Origin: an uncultured Collinsella sp. | GTDB lineage: Bacteria > Actinomycetota > Coriobacteriia > Coriobacteriales > Coriobacteriaceae | Assembly (NCBI GenBank): GCA_900542305.1 | Contig: UQMU01000024.1 | Location: 1-30,121, forward strand | DNA: 30,121 nt | Direction: 5' to 3' | In this document: in pieces, positions 1 to 14,000 of the stretch | Numbering within the stretch: position 1 is the first letter of the stretch | How the letters are laid out: each line of letters opens with the position of its first letter | The notes under the pieces: model-generated | Seen by the model: only the letters and a program-made list of their open reading frames with translations | What the model was told of the DNA's origin: nothing | Databases searched by the model: none | Position numbers and translations under genes: made by a program

Positions 1-21
1 GCGGGTGGTTTCTGATGCGGC

Positions 22-145
22 GCGCTGCGCGCCCCGCACAGGCTAAAGCCTCTAAATGAAAAAGGCACGGCATAGACCTTCTGGTCATGCCGTGCCTTTT
101 GAATGACAAATTGTCGCTCTGGGTAGCGCGCAGCGTCGACCGGCC
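22..145. repeat. Long imperfect palindromic intergenic element, copy 1
   Basis: The two halves fold on each other around the strong central hairpin at 61-99. Outer arms share GCTGCGCGC and the inner arms share AAAAGGCACGGCAT in inverted orientation. The right arm resembles the right arm of the element at 9314-9425 (a central GGCATRG-CC turn, then a GCAGCGTCGA end), so the two appear to be members of one dispersed family. Nothing upstream (1-21) was recognised as coding. Confidence 0.5.
59..100 (-). terminator. Rho-independent terminator
   Basis: A 17-bp stem with one bulged A (61-78 pairing with 83-99) and a TTCT loop is followed on the minus strand by a T-rich run. It lies about 70 nt past the stop of the minus-strand epimerase gene. 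On the plus strand it also ends in TTTT, so it may work in both directions. A smaller GC-rich hairpin at 145-166 sits between it and the gene. Confidence 0.75.
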
Positions 146-171
146 CGCCGTTCGTCAGAACGGCGGAACCT

Positions 172-1065
172 CTAGAGCAGTGTGACGCTAAAGCTACGTT
201 TATCGGTGGCGCCCGGCGCCAAGGTGATGGTGTTGACCTTGTGCTCGAAGACGTCGTCCTCGGTGTCCATGGTGGTGTGGCCGGTCCAGGGCTCGAGCGC
301 TACAAACGGCGCGTCGTTGGCGGCAGACCACACGCCGATGTACTTAAAGCCCTCAAAGTCGATCTTGACGCCGTGGCCCGACTTGCGACCGCGCAGCGTG
401 AGCGTGGAGCCCGGGGTATCGGTGAACATGATGGCATCGTTATCGAAGCTGCGGTGCGTGATGGGCAGCACGTCCGAATTGTCGGGAGCTTTGTAGGAGC
501 CCTCGAACGTCATAAGACCGTCGGGCGTGATGATGGGAGCCTCGTTAGTCCATGCCTCGGTAAACGCCAGCTCGTAATCCTCGAATGCCTCGTCCTCGGC
601 ACCGGGAGCCGGTACGTTAAACGCGGGGTGGCCACCCACCGAGAACGGCAGGTCCACGTCGCTGGTGTTGGTGACGGCAAAGGTCTGCGTGAGCATGGCG
701 TCGCCGGTGAGCGCATAGGTCATGTTGAGCTTAAAGTGGAAGGGGAAGGCCTTGAGCGACTCGGGAGTGTCGGTGATCTCATAGGTTACCGAGGAGCCGT
801 CCTCGGAGACCTCGACTAACTTATGCTCGACAATGCGCGCGATGCCGTGGCGTGCCATCTCGCAGGTGCCGGCCGCAGACGTTGCCGTGTTGTTGCGCAG
901 CGAGCCCACGATGGGGAACAGAATGGGCGCGTGCTTGCCCCAAAAGGCGGGATCGCCCTGCCACAGATACTCGTTGCCGTTAAGGGCAAGGCTCGTGAGC
1001 TGGGCGCCCATAGAATCGATGGCGGCGGTGAGGCCGCCGCGCTTGATGGTGGTGACGGTGGACAT
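172..1065 (-). CDS. Aldose 1-epimerase family protein (LacX/GalM-like)
   Basis: The 297-residue product fits the aldose 1-epimerase superfamily: an N-terminal beta-sandwich opening with IDSMGAQLTSLALNGNEYLW and WGKHAPILFPIVGSLRNN, a GGHPAFN segment carrying the expected histidine, and a late EPWTGHTT stretch. These match the LacX-like subgroup, which probably mutarotates free or phosphorylated hexoses in the cytoplasm; the exact sugar cannot be read from sequence. The start is placed at the ATG at 1065 because GGAGG lies 7 nt before it; an in-frame ATG 24 nt upstream has no comparable SD. The gene is monocistronic as seen, with a terminator downstream at 59-100. Confidence 0.85.
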   Translation of the reverse strand: MSTVTTIKRGGLTAAIDSMGAQLTSLALNGNEYLWQGDPAFWGKHAPILFPIVGSLRNNTATSAAGTCEMARHGIARIVEHKLVEVSEDGSSVTYEITDTPESLKAFPFHFKLNMTYALTGDAMLTQTFAVTNTSDVDLPFSVGGHPAFNVPAPGAEDEAFEDYELAFTEAWTNEAPIITPDGLMTFEGSYKAPDNSDVLPITHRSFDNDAIMFTDTPGSTLTLRGRKSGHGVKIDFEGFKYIGVWSAANDAPFVALEPWTGHTTMDTEDDVFEHKVNTITLAPGATDKRSFSVTLL

Positions 1066-1142
1066 GCTACTTCCTCCAAAAGTAAACAACAGTGTCGAGG
1101 GCTATTGTCCCACTCTTGGCTGCGGGAAGAGGCGGCACGCAA

Positions 1143-2000
1143 TTATTGAGCGTCCACGTAAAGATCGAACCCGCCCTGCGGCGTGCTGTCGACCGTATCG
1201 GGCGCCTGCGAGTTAAAACTCACGGGGACCATGCGCTTCGAGGCGCGGAAGCGCGTGCCGTCGGTGGCGACGGGCGCCTCATCGACCGTGAGCTCGTAGT
1301 CTCCGGGCTTGAGCTCGATGCCGTCACCGTCAGAGTTGACATATTGATACTCATCGACCGCCTGCCCCTTGAGCGTGCGGCCCACGATGTGGATGAGCAT
1401 CTGGCTGTCGCCGCGGGCGGTATCCCATGTCGCACCGTCCTTAACCTCGACCGACACATGCACCGAGCGCGTGCGGCTGAGCGATTGCTCGACAGACATC
1501 TCGACCTTGGCGGCGTCTTCGCGCTGTCGTTCCACATGGCTCCAGACGCTGCCGATTGCCGAGCAGGCGATGACGCCGGCCATAAAGGCGATGAGGATGG
1601 GGCCGAGTGGCGAGCGGCGGCCCGCGTCTTCCTCACGAGCCAAGTTGGGACGATGCGTGGGGGCGGGCGCCTGGGCACCCTGCGCGGGTACGTCGAGAAT
1701 GCTGAAAGACGCCGTGCTGTCAGGATCGATGGTGTGGCGCGGCTGCGGGGTCTTTGCCGGCGAGATCGACATGTCGGCCGGCTCATCAAGCGTTGCCGTG
1801 GCATCGGCCTTTGCCTCGTCGGCCTCAGCCTGGGCCCAGGCCTGTTCGAAGGTCAAAGGCTCGGCGGCATCGCTGCCGGTCTCGACCTCGTTGCTCGACG
1901 CTTCGTCCGTCAACGGCTCATCCCAGGACTCGTCCGGAGCCTCGCCCTCGCTATACCACCATTCAAAATCGGGATCAAACCTGTGCTCGCCGACAGCCAT
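1143..2000 (-). CDS. Single-pass membrane protein of unknown function
   Basis: The 285-residue protein was not assigned to a family. Residues 1-130 are acidic and proline/alanine-rich with WW near the N-terminus (DFEWWYSEGE), typical of a disordered cytoplasmic tail. One hydrophobic segment spans about 132-154. The remaining 130 residues form a probable beta-rich extracytoplasmic domain (KPGDYELTVDEAPVATDG) resembling bacterial-Ig or carboxypeptidase-regulatory folds in style only. GGAGG lies 7 nt before the ATG. A TM-linked sensor or cell-envelope role is possible but unsupported. It lies between the epimerase and a palindrome at 2027-2040 that may control it. Confidence 0.7.
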   Translation of the reverse strand: MAVGEHRFDPDFEWWYSEGEAPDESWDEPLTDEASSNEVETGSDAAEPLTFEQAWAQAEADEAKADATATLDEPADMSISPAKTPQPRHTIDPDSTASFSILDVPAQGAQAPAPTHRPNLAREEDAGRRSPLGPILIAFMAGVIACSAIGSVWSHVERQREDAAKVEMSVEQSLSRTRSVHVSVEVKDGATWDTARGDSQMLIHIVGRTLKGQAVDEYQYVNSDGDGIELKPGDYELTVDEAPVATDGTRFRASKRMVPVSFNSQAPDTVDSTPQGGFDLYVDAQ

Positions 2001-5000
2001 ATTGCACCTCCACCCTACTCATAATTGGTATATGTATACCCATCACCGCAGGTACGGAGCATAAAAATGCGGAAAAGAAATTGGTCCTTTTCCGCATTAT
2101 GCAATCTAGCCGATGACAGCAACATGGCCGGCGCACCGCGGCGAGCCCAGCGGCAAGCCGGTATCCGACGGCCAAGAGCACTGGGGCGTATCGACGGCGA
2201 CCGTGACGGTCTTGCCATCGAGAGCGCTCCACGAGTTTCCGGAATCGGTGGTGTCGAGCAAAAGCAGCGAGGTGTTTCCGTCGCGCAGACTGGAGCCATC
2301 ACCGCTGAGACACATCACCTGCTGTTCGCTTCCCAAATCGAGCACGACATAGCTGTGGCCGCTCGGGTAATCCGGGTTGGGGTTCGCTACTCCCTGCAGG
2401 TCGCACACCCCGGCGTCATCAAGAATGCGCACCGTGCCCGTAAACGTCGCCAAACCGGCAGCCCGTGCGGCATCGGCCGCACCCGAGCCCTTCTCGACAG
2501 TGCTCTTCCAGCTTCCGCTTTCAAGATCCTTCAGAGCCGAGTCGTCGGCAACATCTGTCCACGTGATCTCCCTGCCCTCAGAACTCACGACAGAAGAAAG
2601 CTTCGAACCGGACGACAGGTCGACGGGCGCGGCAAACGTCTGGAAAAGCTGGTCACCGTCGAGCGTGATACGCACAATAGAGCCCATGCCCGTTCCAGAC
2701 GAAAGCGTAGAATATAGCAGCCCGTTTCCGGCAGCCGAATACGACAGACTGCCACGGAACCCGCCGGCGCCGGCAACGCCCGCCGCGAGATCCTCCGTCG
2801 GCGTGACAAGCGAGCCGCTCTTCGCGTCAAAGGAAAATACCTGCACGGATTCCATACCATTCCACGCGTCATTCGATCCCGATGCGCAGACGAGCAGCTG
2901 TGGCAGCTCGTCTGTCGACATGTTTACCAGAGCGTAGGTGTACTCCGCATCGGCAACAAACTGCTCCTCGAGCCCGTCATTACGTCCAAAGTAGCCCTGC
3001 GGGTCTTCGAGGACCTCGCGGTATGCCACGGCCGCCAGCTGTGCGGGAGTCTTCTTGACCTGCTCTTTGTGCACCGGTGCGCTACCAGAACTCGACCCCG
3101 CAGGCTTTGCAGCCGCGCAGCCGCCCGCGCCGATGGCAAGGGCGCCGGCGAGTGCCGCGGTTGCCGCCACCCTGGACATCATTTTCCTGTTTGCCTTGTC
3201 AACGACCATTGCAAAGCTCCCCTCGCACCCATCCACGCGGGGCGCCCCTTAAGCCTCGCAAATAAACACTTGCTTGCCTTATACCCCCAGATGGCACGGG
3301 GGGCCGCCGACGCAGACAGGAAAACCGTCCCAACATTCGGCGTTTTTTCTCATTTTTGAGATTTTCATCGAATGTTGGGACGGTTTGGGCAGCGATTACA
3401 TGGCGAGGGCCGTGCGGATAGACGGATCGCTGAGGGCCTCGCGGAGCCAGGGGGCCAACTGCTCGGGATGACCTTGCAGATAGCCGTCGAGCTCGGAGAG
3501 GGCCACGCGGCGTACTTCCGATATTTCCTCTTGGTTGATGTGCAGCTCGCCCGGCTTAACACGGGCCAGGTAGACCTCGCACCATTCGCACTCACAGCGG
3601 CCGTCGCCGTGATCCTCGCGGTACACCACGTGCCCCAGATGCTTGAGCTCGTCCGGCTCGCGCATGATGCCGAGCTCTTCGTTGATGCGACGCGCCGTCG
3701 CGGCGGCGACGCCCTCCCCCGGGAGCGGATGGCCGGCGCAGCTATCGGCCAGCACCCCGCCCCACAGGCGCTTGAGCGGGCTGCGGCGACAGAGCAGCAG
3801 GCGCATGTTTTCGCCCTGGCCCTCGACCAGAAGCGTCAGGAATGCTTGGTGCAGGATACCCTCGCCGGTATGAGCTTTGATGCGATCGACGGGAGCGAGC
3901 GCTTTGCCCGTCGCGGCATCGACCGCCACGACCTCGGCACCCGCACCGCCCTCATCCCAGCCGGCGCGCAAGATGCGGGCCGCGGTTTCTTCGAGCGCGA
4001 CGATGAGCTCCTTCGTGGTATTGAGCACGCGCTGCAAGTCGTCCTTGCTCGCCTGTTCAACATGAAAACCCATGCTTGCGGTTACCGGCACACCAAAGCG
4101 CGTAGCGAGCGCCGCCGCAATGTCGTGCGCCGGGATCTCGTCGCGATGGCACGGAACGGCAAGGATGCTCACAGTCGCCGTGCGTCCGGGCTCGGGACGC
4201 GGAATGGCCTGCGCCGTGGCGCCCAGGTGTGCGAACTCCGGCGAGCAGGCGTACACCGCCATGCCTCGCGGCGTCACCGTCAGCTGGGCCTCGAGCGTAA
4301 ACTTGCCCTCGCCCACTGCAACCTTTGTCGTGTGCATACCCATGGGATCTCCTGTCGCCCGCGATGTACCTGAGACCATCTTCGCCTGTATTGCGACTAT
4401 ACAGGCAAGCGCAGACCGTGACAAAGGCGCTGCTTCTTGTCGTATTCTGCTAGAGTTGCAGAGACTGAATCTAGCTCATATAACGCAACATGGGAGCAAC
4501 CGCCTTGACCGCCGCAACCACGCCTAAAAGCAAGTCAACCGCTGCCGCGCTTTCCCCCGCGCGCACCAACCTCTGCCTAGCGCTGCTCGTGTTGTTAGGC
4601 TTTTCGCTCGGCTGCTCGGAGTTCGTGGTCATCGGCATCGAAAGCGACCTGGCGACGGAGCTCGGCATCTCACTTGCCACCGCAGGCCAACTCATCAGCG
4701 TGTTCGCGCTCGTCTACGCCATCGCAACGCCGGCGCTTGCGCTCAGCACGGGACGCTTCCGCCGTTACCAGTTACTCGTGTGCTACAGCATTGTCTTTGT
4801 ACTCGGTAATCTTGTCATGGCGTTGGCGCCCAACTTCCAAGTGCTGTTTGCCTCGCGCATCATCTTGGGCTCCGTCTCGGGCGCACTGCTCGCCGTGGGC
4901 GTGACGTATATCCCCGAGCTGCTGTCCCCGCAGCAGACCTCACTCGCTATCTCGGTGGTGTACGGCGCATTCTCCGTGGCGATGGTCTTTGTGACCTCGA

Positions 5001-8000
5001 TCGGCAAGTTTGTGGCCGACACGCTCGACTGGCACGTTGCCATGTACGGCACGCTGACCTTCGCCGTTCTGATCTGCGCCGCGCTCGTGGCGTTTATGCC
5101 GCGCGCCGGACAAACCGACGAGCCTGCCACCTTCCGCGAGCAGGCGGGGCTTCTGCGCGAGCCAAGCATCATCACCGGCATGCTCATCTTCTTGTTTGGC
5201 GTGGGCTCGGTCTATGTGTTCTACGGCTACGTGACGCCCTATCTGGAGCAGGTGCTGGGCATGGGCACCGTTCAGGCGAGCACCACCCTTATGGCCTACG
5301 GCGTGTTCTGCCTGATCTCGAACATCCTGGGCGGATGGATCGATGCGCGCTTTGGCATGAAGGCGCTGCTCGTGACGTTTGTGCTCCAGGCCGCGGCTCT
5401 GTTTGGGCTGTTTGCCGTTGGCGGCACCATGCCCCTCGCGCCTGCCTTTGTCTTTAGTCTGGCGATGCTCATGTATCTGTTCTCGGTCTCGTGCATCACG
5501 CACTTTATGGACGTGGCCCGCAGCCGCCACCCCAAATCGATGGTGCTCGCGAGCTCGGTGGAGCCCATGGCGTTTAACGTCGGCATCTCGTTTGGCACCG
5601 CGGTGGGCGGCGCCGTGGTAAGCGGGATTGGCATTGCCTACGTGGGCGCGGTTGGCGCCGCATTCTCGCTCGTAGCCTGGATACTCACGCTAGTGACGAT
5701 CAAGCTGGCACGCTGGGAGCGCAAGCGGGCAGCACAATCTTCGATGCAGGCATAGGGGTGGGATCGAGGCAGGCGCAAGTACAGCTCAGCGCGGCGGGCG
5801 TCCGATGAAAACCACACCATACGAGCAGTGTTTATCCGCCCGCAGGCTCCAGCGGTTCAATTTCGTGTACTTGAAATACACGTTTTTCCACGATTTCGTG
5901 TATTTCAAGTACACGAAATCGTACTAAACTATGTATTTGAAGTACATGAAATTGGAAAGGCAGCCCCATGCGCAGATCAATCGAATCCGTTATCGAATCA
6001 TGGGCGACAAAGGACGCCTCGCGCCCCCTCCTCATCCGTGGCGCACGACGCGTGGGCAAAACGTACGCTGCCGAGGAAATCGGCAGACGAATCGCCGGCG
6101 ATGCGTTTGTCAAACTCGACTTTCAGACCGATCTTGAGCTGATTGCCCCGCTGTTCGACTGCCCCACCGACGACGTTGACACCATCGTGGCACGAATCTC
6201 AGACTATAAACGCACCCCCATTCGCAAGGAAACCGCATTCATCCTGTTTGACGAGGTTCAGCTCTGTGAACGGGCGCTCAACTCACTTCGCTTTTTCTCG
6301 GGTTCGGGCTGGCGCATATGCGCGACCGGCAGTCAGCTCGGCGTCGCCACGCGCAAGCGCAAGCTGCCTTTTCCCAGCGGCGTCCGCCAAGAGACCATGC
6401 ATCCCATGTCGTTCGAGGAGTTTCTCTGGGCGCTCGGCGAGGAGCAGATGGCCGATGCCGTTCGTACCCACGCCGACACGCTCGAGACCTACGCCGCACA
6501 CCAAGCCGCGCTCAACCTGTTTCATCGATACCAAATCGTGGGCGGCATGCCCGCCGCCGTCAACGCATATCGCAAGACGCTTTCCATCGAAGACGCGCGC
6601 GTCGAGCAGCGCGAAATCGACGAGACCTACACCGCCGATATGACCGACCCCGAAAACGGGATCAGCGGCGTAGCAGCGCGCAAGGTCTGGCGCTCCATTC
6701 CATCCCAGCTGCTACGATCCTCAACCAAGAAATTCAAGTACTCCGAGGTCGAACGCGGAGGCCGACGCTCAAAGCTCATCGAGCCACTCGACTGGCTCGA
6801 GGGCGCCGGCATCATATCGGTCAACAACCTGACCGAAGGCATCGAACCTCCCCTCGTCCCCTTCGACGACGAAGACGGGAGCTTCTTTAAGGTCTATCTT
6901 CTCGATACGGGCCTCATGTTCTACAAACTCGGTATCAACCCGCGACTCTGGCTCGACCTCAAAGAGGATTCCGCCATTGCGCTGTCTTCCGACTTTCGAG
7001 GTGCCTTGGCGGAGAACTCGGTCATGCAGGCATTTTCGGGCAATGGTTTGCAGACGTATTACTGGATGCCACCGTCGTCTTGGAAGACGAACGGCGAGCT
7101 CGATTTTCTACTTCAGACCGACCGTATGGAGATCGTTCCCGTCGAGGTAAAATCCGCACGCAACGTGCGCGCGAGAACGCTCGGGTCGTTTATGGAAAAA
7201 GCCCGGTCGCCGTATGCCTACATATTGTCCGAGAACAATTTTGCCCGCAGCGAAACCGATGACGGACGCGAGCTGCGCCATCTCCCCTTGTACGCAGCGG
7301 GCTTTATCGGAGCAAACTGCCTCAAGGGCAGTCTGTAACCCCCGCGCGACCGCCCAGAAAGGAACCATCATATGCAGCACGTACTGTTTATTTGCCACGG
7401 GAATATCTGTCGCTCGACGATGGCTGAGTCGGTGTTTGCCGAGCTGGTGCGCCGTGCTGGGCGCGAGGCGGAGTTCGTCATTGATTCTGCCGCGACCTCG
7501 ACCGAGGAGATTGGCAACCCTCCGCATCATGGCACCGTCGCCAAGCTGCGCGAGGTCGGGATTCCCGTCGTTGCGCACCGCGCGCGCCAGGTTCGTCGCG
7601 CGGAGTATGGTGACTGGGACCACATCGTCTATATGGATGCCGAGAACGCGCGCGGCCTGCGTCGCATCTTCGGCGACGATGCCGACGGCAAGATTTCGCG
7701 GCTGCTGGATTGGACCGATCGCCCCGGCGACGTCGCCGATCCCTGGTACACCGGCAACTTCGATGCCACCTACCGCGATGTGCTCGCCGGCTGCACGGCC
7801 ATGCTCGAGCAACTGTAGGCGCCCGGGCGGCGCGGATGCGTGAGCCACGCCATCGGCATAAAATGAGCGTGGATAATCTCCCGCATACAAATTGAGCGTG
7901 GATTTTCTCCCACTTTGAGCGTAAAACCACGCTCTAAACGGGAGATTATCCACGCTCATTATCTTGGCGGGCGAAAATCCACGCTCGATTACTCGTCGAC

Positions 8001-11000
8001 GATCTCGGCGAGCCAGACGTTCAGTGTATCGACCTCGGGACAGCAGAACTTTGCCGTGCCGGGCTCGTTGCCGGGCACGGTGCCGCCGTAGCGCAGGATG
8101 TCGATATAGGGAAAGCCCACGTGGCAGGCCATGGAGCACATCTTGCCGCGGTCGCGGTCGAAGTCGAAGACGTCACCCGGCTTGTGCCCGTGATGGCAGC
8201 GGCATGTGCCCAGCTGGTCCACGCAGCTAATACGAATACGTGGGCGCCTGCCGCGCGGGGCACCGAGCGGCTTGTTCTCGCCCGCCGCCTCGGTGCTGCT
8301 CTCGTCGGCGTTACTCATGGTCAATCACATCCAGGCAGGCCTCGATGGGAAGGCCAGCGGACTTATCCTCCTGGTCGGCATTGCGCTCGATGAGCTCCGC
8401 TACCACACGCATGGCATCGCTCGTCGCGCGCTGCAGGCTCCAACCGGCCATAACGCGGCCGACAAGCACCGCCGAGAACGTGTCGCCCGTGCCCGGGAAG
8501 TAGACCGGAATCAGCTCGAAGGGAATCATGAAGTACTCCCCCGCCACATGGTCGTAACCGATGACGACATTCGCACCGTCGACCACAGCGCTCGTAATGA
8601 CCACCGACTTGGCGCCCAGGGCGCGCACGGCATCCACAAGAACGCGGCCCTCATCGGGCGTGATTTGCTCGGCAATGGGCGTATCGGTGAGCAGGCACGC
8701 CTCGGTGTAGTTTGGTACCGCATAGTCGGCGCACTCGAGTAGGCTGCGCATGAGACCGATCGTGGACTCGGGCACGCCGGCGTAAAGCTTGCCGTTGTCG
8801 CCCATGATGGGGTCGACGAACACCTTGGTGCCCTTTTGCGCACGGCGGTGGCAAAAGTCCGAGATGATGCGCGTCTCTTCCTCGGTCACGATAAAGCCGG
8901 TCGAGATAGCGTCGAACTCAAACCCGAGCTCCTCCCAGATAGCGAGGCTCTGGCGCACGTACTCGGTGGTGTCATGGATGTAGAACTTGGGATAGTTGAG
9001 CGTATCGGACACCAGCGCCGTCGGCAGGTTGTGGATGCGATAGCCCATGTGCGACAGCACCGGCAGCATGGCGGAGAGCGCGACCTTGCCGTAGCCGCAC
9101 ATATCGTTGATCAGCAGCAGCTGAGTGTTCTTCATGAGTGTCCCCCTTGGGTCGGGAGCGGCGCATAGTCGCCACAGTGCGACTAAGTGTAGCGCAGGGA
9201 ACGCTGCAGACGGAAGTTTGCACCAAAGCCTTGACAAGGAGTGTCCCTAGGTGCCGTCAGAAAAGGAACGTCCCCAAGTGCCAACCAGGGCAACGCTGCA
9301 GGTTGAGGACGGACAGCGAAAACGTTCCTAAGCGAGCAAGGTGGCGTGAAAGAGGAGGGCATAGGCCTTGTGGCCATGCCCGACGATTGAACGCCAGATT
9401 GCCGCTTAGGAGCGTTTGCAGCGTCGAGCCGTTACGCGGTTTGGAAAACCGCGTAACAATCAGTTTGGTACCTTGACATTCATTTCTCATGCTCCTAGAT
9501 TGGTTAGGCACAAAACAATTCCACTACCTAACTAAAGAAAGGAGCAACACTAATTCATGTGCGATGAACTTCTTAACCTTTGTTCGCACGAGCCCGGCGG
9601 CGACCCGTCACAGCCGGCGGATGTACCCGAAGCGGTTAGCTCGGAAGACAAGCTTGCCAAGCGCATCCTGAGCGGCCTGGGTTTTTGCGGCCATTACATG
9701 CATTTTCATGGCGGAGGCGTGTCCGGCAAGGCGCCCATCATTTGCCTGCTGGCCAAGCAGCCCGGCGGCGAGATGTCGCAGCAGGAACTCGGCATGCACT
9801 TTGACCTCAAGCCGGGGTCGCTTTCCGAGATCCTGTCCAAGCTCGAGGTCAACGGCCTCATTGAGCGCAGCCGTAACCCCAAAGATCGACGGCAACTCAC
9901 CATTCGCCTGACCGAAACCGGCCGAGAAAACGCCCGCATCGACCAGGCGGCCCGCATCCGCTTTAGAGAGCGGGCCTTTAGTGCCCTCACCCACGACGAG
10001 CGCGAAGACCTCGCCGAAATGCTCGATAAAATCCGTGTAACCTGGGAGGAACTGGATGATTAAAACCCTCATGGGCAGCATCCGCGACTATATGAAAGTC
10101 ACCGTTGCCACGCCGCTGCTCGTGCTTGGCGAGGTGCTCTGCGAAATGCTGATTCCATTTATCACCGCCAACCTGATCGACGCCATCAAAGACGGCGCCA
10201 CCGTAGCCGAGATGCTTCCCACCGCAGGCTTTTTGGTGCTCATCGCGCTGACGTCGCTTGCTTTTGGCGCCGCTGCCGGCGTCACCTGCAGCCATGCGAG
10301 TTGCGGCTTTGCCAAGAACCTGCGTCACGACCTGTTCTACAAGATCCAGACGTTCAGCTTTGCCAACATCGATGAGTTCTCGAGCTCCTCGCTCGTCACG
10401 CGTCTGACCACTGACATCAACAACGTTCAACAGGCCTTTATGATGATCATCCGTATCGCCGTGCGCGCGCCGCTGGTCTTGATCTTCGCCTTTACCATGG
10501 CATTTATCATGGGCGGCAGCGTCGCCATGGTCTACCTGGTCATCATTCCGCTGCTGGGCTTTGGACTGTTCTTTATCATCTTTAAGGTACGCCCCATCTT
10601 CTCGCGCGTGTTCCACAAGTACGACGCCCTTAACGAGTCCGTCGAGGAAAACGTCACCGGCATGCGCGTGGTCAAGAGCTACGTGCGCGAAGACTTTGAG
10701 AAGGAGAAGTTCGCCACCGCCGCGCACGACGTCCAGATGGACTTCACCCGCGCCGAGAAGCTGCTCGCCTTTAACAACCCCATGATGAACATCTGCGTCA
10801 ACGGCGCATTTGTCATCATCATCTACCTGGGATCCAAGCTCATCATCACGAGCCAGGGCACGCTGTTCGACGTGGGCCAGCTCTCCTCGATCTTTACCTA
10901 TGGCTTCGCGATCCTCATGAGCCTGATGCAGCTGTCGATGATCTTTGTCATGGTGACCATGGCCGACGAATCGGCGCACCGCATTACCGAGGTGCTGGCC

Positions 11001-14000
11001 GCCGAGCCCACGATCGCCGATCCCGCCGAGCCCGTGCTCGAGGTTGCCGACGGTTCCATCGACTTTGACCACGTGAGCTTTAAGTATTCCGCGCATGCGA
11101 AGCGCCAGGCGCTCGACGATATCGACCTGCACATTAAGAGCGGCGAGACCATCGGTATCATCGGCGGTACCGGCTCGGCCAAGTCCACGCTTGTAAACCT
11201 CATCGCCCGTCTGTACGACGCCACCGAAGGCACCGTGCGCGTGGGCGGCATGGACGTACGCGACTACGACCTGGACGCGCTGCGCCACCAAGTGGCCATG
11301 GTGCTGCAGAAAAACGTGCTGTTTAGCGGCACCATTGCCGAGAACCTGCGCTGGGGCGACCCGAACGCCACCGACGAGGAAGTCCGCGAGGCGGCACATC
11401 TGGCCTGCGCCGACGAGTTTGTCGATGGCTTCCCCAAGGGCTATGACACCTGGATCGAACAGGGCGGCTCCAATGTTTCCGGCGGTCAGAAGCAGCGCCT
11501 GTGCATTGCGCGTGCCCTGCTGCGTCGCCCCAAGATCTTAATCCTGGACGACTCCACCAGCGCTGTCGACACCAAGACCGACGCCAAGATTCGCGCAGGG
11601 TTGGCAAGCTATCTGCCCAACACGACCAAGCTCATCATCGCCCAGCGCATCAGCTCCGTGCAGGACGCAGACCGCATCATCGTCATGGAGGGTGGCCGTA
11701 TCGCGCAGATCGGCAACCATGACGAGCTGCTCAAGACGAGCGAGATCTACCGCGAGACCTTTACCTCGCAAAACAAGATGTCTGCCGAGGGCGAAGGGGC
11801 CGTCGAGGCCGACACCGAGGCATCCGCACCGCAAGCTCAGACCCAGGAAGGAGGCGAGGCACATGAGTAAGGCAACGACCGCCGAGCGCGCGCTCAACCG
11901 CAAGGGTGGCACCATGTCGCGCCTCATCAAGACGCTCTTTGGCTTCTACCCCGTGCTTTTGCCCCTCGTCGTCGTCGGCGTGGTGCTCTGCGCCATCATC
12001 AACTCCATCGGCGCGACCTTCCTTCAGAGCGCTCTGCAGATTATTAGCGAATCGTGGCAGTCGGGCGATTGGGAAGCCGCACAGCCCAAGATCGCACAGC
12101 TCGTGACCACCCTCGCCTGCATCTACGGCGTCGGCATCCTGTCTTCGCTCTTCTGGAACCGCGCCATGGCCATCGTCACGCAGGGCTCGCTCGAGAAGCT
12201 GCGCGAGAAGATGTTCAACCGCATGCAGGACCTGCCGATTCGCTACTTCGACACGCACCAGCGCGGCGACATCATGAGCCACTACACCAACGACATCGAC
12301 ACGCTGCGCCAGATGATCAGCCAGTCGCTGCCCAACCTGCTCATGACGACCATCGTCATCGTCACGGTGTTCTTTATCATGCTGTACTACAGCGTTTGGA
12401 TGTGCCTGGTCATTGTGGCAGGCGTCGCCTTTATGACCTTTATGACCAAGCTGCTCGGCTCCAACTCCGCGCGCTTCTTCATTGCGCAGCAGACCGAGCT
12501 CGGCGTGGTCGAGGGTCATATCGAGGAAGTCATGAACGGCCAGAAGGTCGTCAAGGCATTCTGCCACGAGTCTGCCGCCGAGGCCGATTTTGACGAGCGC
12601 AACGAAAAGCTCTTCGAGGTCTCGCAGAAGGCCAACATGTACGCCAACATCCTCATGCCCATCCTTATGAACCTGGGCAATCTGCTCTACGTGCTGGTGG
12701 CCCTTGCCGGCGGCATTTTCCTGGCGCTGGGCGTGCCCAACCTGAGCATCTCGGGTATGGCGCTGTCCATCGCCGTCGTGGTGCCGTTCCTCAACATGAC
12801 CAAGCAGTTCTGCGGACAGATCGGCCAGATCTCGCAGCAGATCAACGCCGTGGTCATGGGCCTCGCCGGCGCCGACCGCATCTTTGAGCTCATCGACGAG
12901 AAGCCCGAGACCGACGAAGGCTACGTGACGCTCGTCAACGCGCAGGTGAACCCCGATACCTGGCAGCTCGAGGAGGCCGACCACCACACCGGCATGTGGG
13001 CGTGGAAACACCCGCACCGTGCAACCGGCGAGATCGAGTACGTACCGCTGCGCGGCGACCTGGTCATGGACAACGTCGACTTTGGCTACACGCCCGACCA
13101 CGAGGTGTTGCACGGCGTGTCCGTGTTTGCCAAGCCGGGCCAGAAGGTCGCGTTTGTCGGCGCCACCGGTGCCGGCAAGACGACCATCACCAACCTCATC
13201 AACCGCTTCTATGACATCGCCGACGGCAAGATTCGCTACGACGGCATCAACGTCAACAAGATCCGCAAGGCCGATCTGCGCCGCTCGCTGGGCGTGGTAC
13301 TGCAGGACGTGAACCTGTTCACCGGCACCGTGATGGATAACATCCGCTACGGCAACCTGGACGCCACCGACGAGGAGTGCATCGCGGCAGCCAAGCTCGC
13401 GGGCGCCGACGACTTTATCACCCGCCTGCCCGACGGCTACGACACGATGCTCACCGGCAACGGCGCGCAGCTGTCGCAGGGCCAGCGCCAGCTGATTTCG
13501 ATCGCACGCGCCGCCGTCGCCGATCCGCCGGCAATGATTCTGGACGAGGCCACGAGCTCCATCGACACCCGCACCGAGGCCATCGTGCAGGCTGGCATGG
13601 ATAAGCTCATGGAGGGCCGCACGACGTTTGTCATCGCACACCGCCTGTCCACCGTGCGCAACTCCGACGCGATCATCTGCCTGGACCACGGCCGCATCAT
13701 CGAGCGCGGCAACCACGACGAGCTGATCGCTAAGCATGGGTACTACTACCAGCTGTACACCGGTGCGTTTGAGCTCGAGTAGGTAGGTTTGTTTCACGGA
13801 GGACCCCCAGGCGGGCCGGGGTGTAACCTCCGTGCTCAAACATTCTCGCTTCGCTGCGAAACTGCGCGCGGAGGTTACACCCCGGCCCGCCTGGGGGTCC
13901 TCCTGCGCGCAATCAGCCCGTCGTTTAGAACGGAATAAAAGTTAGTGAGGCCCTGGCCGGTTGGCCAGGGCCTCGTTTTGTAAGGATGATTTGGGAGGTG